From Candidatus Sigynarchaeota archaeon (lineage in GTDB: Archaea; Asgardarchaeota; Jordarchaeia; Jordarchaeales; Jordarchaeaceae), in NCBI GenBank assembly GCA_030587505.1, contig JAUQYY010000093.1, positions 1 to 15,661 on the forward strand: a stretch of 15,661 nt of DNA. Reading direction: 5' to 3'. Below, in pieces: positions 14,320 through 15,661 of this stretch; position 1 is the first letter of the stretch; every line of letters begins with the position of its first letter. The translations under genes and the position numbers were made by a program. The notes under the pieces are model-generated. The model did no database searches. It had not been told where the DNA came from and saw only the letters and a list, made by a program, of their open reading frames with translations.

Positions 14320-15399
14320 TTATGATCCCTCTTTTCGGTTTAGAAGCTCATCCAGGTGGTTTTTAAATTCTGAGAGACCGTTTAGTGTGTCTTCTTTTGA
14401 TGCGATTAGGAAATCTTCGATGTTTGAAATCATCACATCAGTCTCTCTCGACTTTGTGGCCCTGCCAGTTGTGATTATGGCTCTAATTACTCTCCCGGGT
14501 TTTTCCCCTCTTTCCTTATATGCTCTCACTATGGTTTCTTCTATTAGCGCCATCTTTCCTATGCTCTTTATCGCGTCGTCATACACCACTAGGTTGTATG
14601 GGGCTATGTGTTTACATTCTACTATCAGATAATTGTCGTCTCTCTCTGCTATAATATCAACTTCGTGTCTTCCTCCTTCTACCCCGTGTATTTCGACGCT
14701 GAAAAGCGTATTCCACCCGTCTTCTTTAAGCTCTTGTGAGATGTACCCCTCAAGCATCATTCCCTCCTCCCACGCGATTAGAAAAACTTCATTTAGCTTG
14801 TACACGGTGGTTTTAACGAGCCGATGTTCTCTCTCAGAGCAAGAGTTTAACGTAATCCTATTTTTTGGACTTATGGCGTAGCTTCCGCAGTCGATACAGA
14901 ACACTCCGTACTCTACAGGTTTGAAAACACTTTCCCCGATTTCCTCGGCTACTTCAGCCACTTCCCTAGCCGCCTGGTAGAGTGTTAAATCCAGTCCATA
15001 GAGTTTGGAAAGGCCCCTCTCAACACTCTTAATAACAGCGATATAGTTGTTCAGAATACGGCTTCCCGAAGGTGAGAACTTTTTCATTTCCCTTAGTAGT
15101 TCCTCCTCCGTACACTCAGATTCTAGGCTTACAAGCAGACCCGATTCAATCGGGTAGATTGCGAAGTCTTCTGGGTTTACCTCTCCCCTCTTTATAAGCA
15201 GTCTGGGTTCCGCTATCGATATCTGCTTCGGATTCATGAGAAAGAAGAATCTACACTTCTTGTTTGAGATCATCGCTCGAAAAACTCTGTGAAACATTTC
15301 TTCTAGTGATTCATCACCAAACCTGCGGATAAGATTTGAAAACTTACCACCTTCCACTCTCAGAATCCCTTTCTCTTTGGGGAAATGTAACCTAGACAA
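14320..15399 (-). CDS. PD-(D/E)XK nuclease-fold protein with possible zinc site
   Basis: About 359 residues. The C-terminal third has the nuclease core: GRHEVDIIAE (Asp250) and YLIVECKH (Glu263, Lys265), spaced as in Mrr/RecB-type PD-(D/E)XK enzymes, with Glu residues near 220-229 as candidates for the first conserved acid. Residues are numbered from the upstream TTG at 15405. Before it, CIDC (170-173) with Cys189 and His194 could bind zinc. The N-terminal 160 residues are alpha/beta and not recognised; charged helices at about 140-160 may be a linker. TTG at 15399 is preferred because AGAGGA lies 7 bases upstream; it abuts the TTG at 15405. No methyltransferase or restriction partner lies next to it, so repair or RNA/DNA processing is as likely as defence. 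Confidence 0.8.
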   Translation of the reverse strand: MSRLHFPKEKGILRVEGGKFSNLIRRFGDESLEEMFHRVFRAMISNKKCRFFFLMNPKQISIAEPRLLIKRGEVNPEDFAIYPIESGLLVSLESECTEEELLREMKKFSPSGSRILNNYIAVIKSVERGLSKLYGLDLTLYQAAREVAEVAEEIGESVFKPVEYGVFCIDCGSYAISPKNRITLNSCSEREHRLVKTTVYKLNEVFLIAWEEGMMLEGYISQELKEDGWNTLFSVEIHGVEGGRHEVDIIAERDDNYLIVECKHIAPYNLVVYDDAIKSIGKMALIEETIVRAYKERGEKPGRVIRAIITTGRATKSRETDVMISNIEDFLIASKEDTLNGLSEFKNHLDELLNRKEGS

Positions 15400-15462
15400 T
15401 GCCAAATCCTCTGAAACAAGTATTGTAACTCGAAAAACCCTAAGAAACTGTTACCGAAAACT

Positions 15463-15474
15463 AAATATAAATAT
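15463..15474. promoter_or_regulatory. strong, possibly bidirectional TATA element
   Basis: AAATATAAATAT with ACCGAAAAC just upstream fits a consensus BRE/TATA on the plus strand, predicting a start near 15494. The reverse complement also reads as a TATA (ATATTTATATTT), which would start the nuclease mRNA near 15443. Confidence 0.5.
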
Positions 15475-15493
15475 CTCGAAGCCCAGGAACAAG

Positions 15494-15661
15494 AACCGCG
15501 CCGCCCGTAAACATATTCGCGGTTGTCCCATAATTCTGCCGTTTTTGTTGGTTGACTTGTGAGGAGAGGGAGGTTCCCCGGGAGGGCGCCAAATCCTGCG
15601 GGAGAAGCGGGGATGCGGCCTCTGCGGCGAAGGGTTTTAGAGCGGGGAGAGCGCTAACTCT
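15494..15661 (+). ncRNA. possible 5' part of a structured RNA, or an unrecognised element, at the window edge
   Basis: The predicted transcript start coincides with a perfect hairpin, AACCGCG (15494-15500) with CGCGGTT (15518-15524). GC content rises sharply from about 15540. TCCCCG near 15574 can pair with CGGGGA near 15608. No frame with a start and ribosome site is convincing. I do not see the conserved cores of rRNA, RNase P, SRP RNA or tRNA in the visible part. It could also be the edge of another GC-rich mobile island. Confidence 0.25.

Noticed and set aside
1..15661. CRISPR array
   Set aside because: No regularly spaced direct repeats of 20-40 bases were found anywhere in the window.

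Overview
The window looks archaeal. It has BRE/TATA-type promoters 25-30 bases upstream of genes, frequent TTG starts, and purine-rich Shine-Dalgarno sites complementary to an archaeal 16S tail. Its gene families are archaeal too: an NreA-type PCNA-linked repair protein, EGY-type site-2 proteases, a Sec11-like signal peptidase using Ser-His, and an Arf-like small GTPase fused to a longin-like domain. The GTPase operon recalls TACK or Asgard lineages, but the phylum cannot be fixed from this sequence alone.

Layout. 1-716 is a GC-rich island with the 5' part of a frame-disrupted DDE transposase on the minus strand, ended by a cluster of overlapping inverted repeats (669-763). 935-2092 (-) is a PflA/AmrS-like radical SAM protein and 2197-2709 (-) a RimI-type acetyltransferase. 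About 2942-5636 (+) holds two tandem paralogous site-2 proteases sharing a soluble N-terminal domain; the first copy has no ATG/GTG/TTG for that domain. 5662-6936 (-) is a LarA-type nickel-pincer racemase. 7150-8412 (-) is NreA. 8413-8846 has no gene I can defend.

8847-11132 (-) is the most interesting block: a tight three-gene operon coding in order for a longin/roadblock-like plus double winged-helix protein, a longin-like plus Arf/Rab-like GTPase, and a small coiled-coil protein that starts with Gly2 and an amphipathic helix like the N-terminus of eukaryotic Arf. I infer a membrane-recruited GTPase module in which the membrane anchor is on a separate polypeptide. 11503-12135 (-) is PyrE, divergent from signal peptidase I at 12341-12898 (+). 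13205-13903 and 13961-14161 (+) are small membrane proteins; the larger carries a cytoplasmic SAP/LEM-like (helix-extension-helix) segment between membrane helices. 14320-15399 (-) codes for a PD-(D/E)XK nuclease-fold protein with a possible zinc site.

The right edge (from about 15494) turns GC-rich just downstream of a strong TATA box, begins with a perfect hairpin and has no convincing reading frame, so it may be the start of a structured RNA. Common themes are membrane biology (two S2Ps, signal peptidase, GTPase module, SAP-like membrane protein) and DNA maintenance (NreA, PD-(D/E)XK). Apart from the three-gene operon, neighbours seem to be separately promoted housekeeping or conserved archaeal genes.
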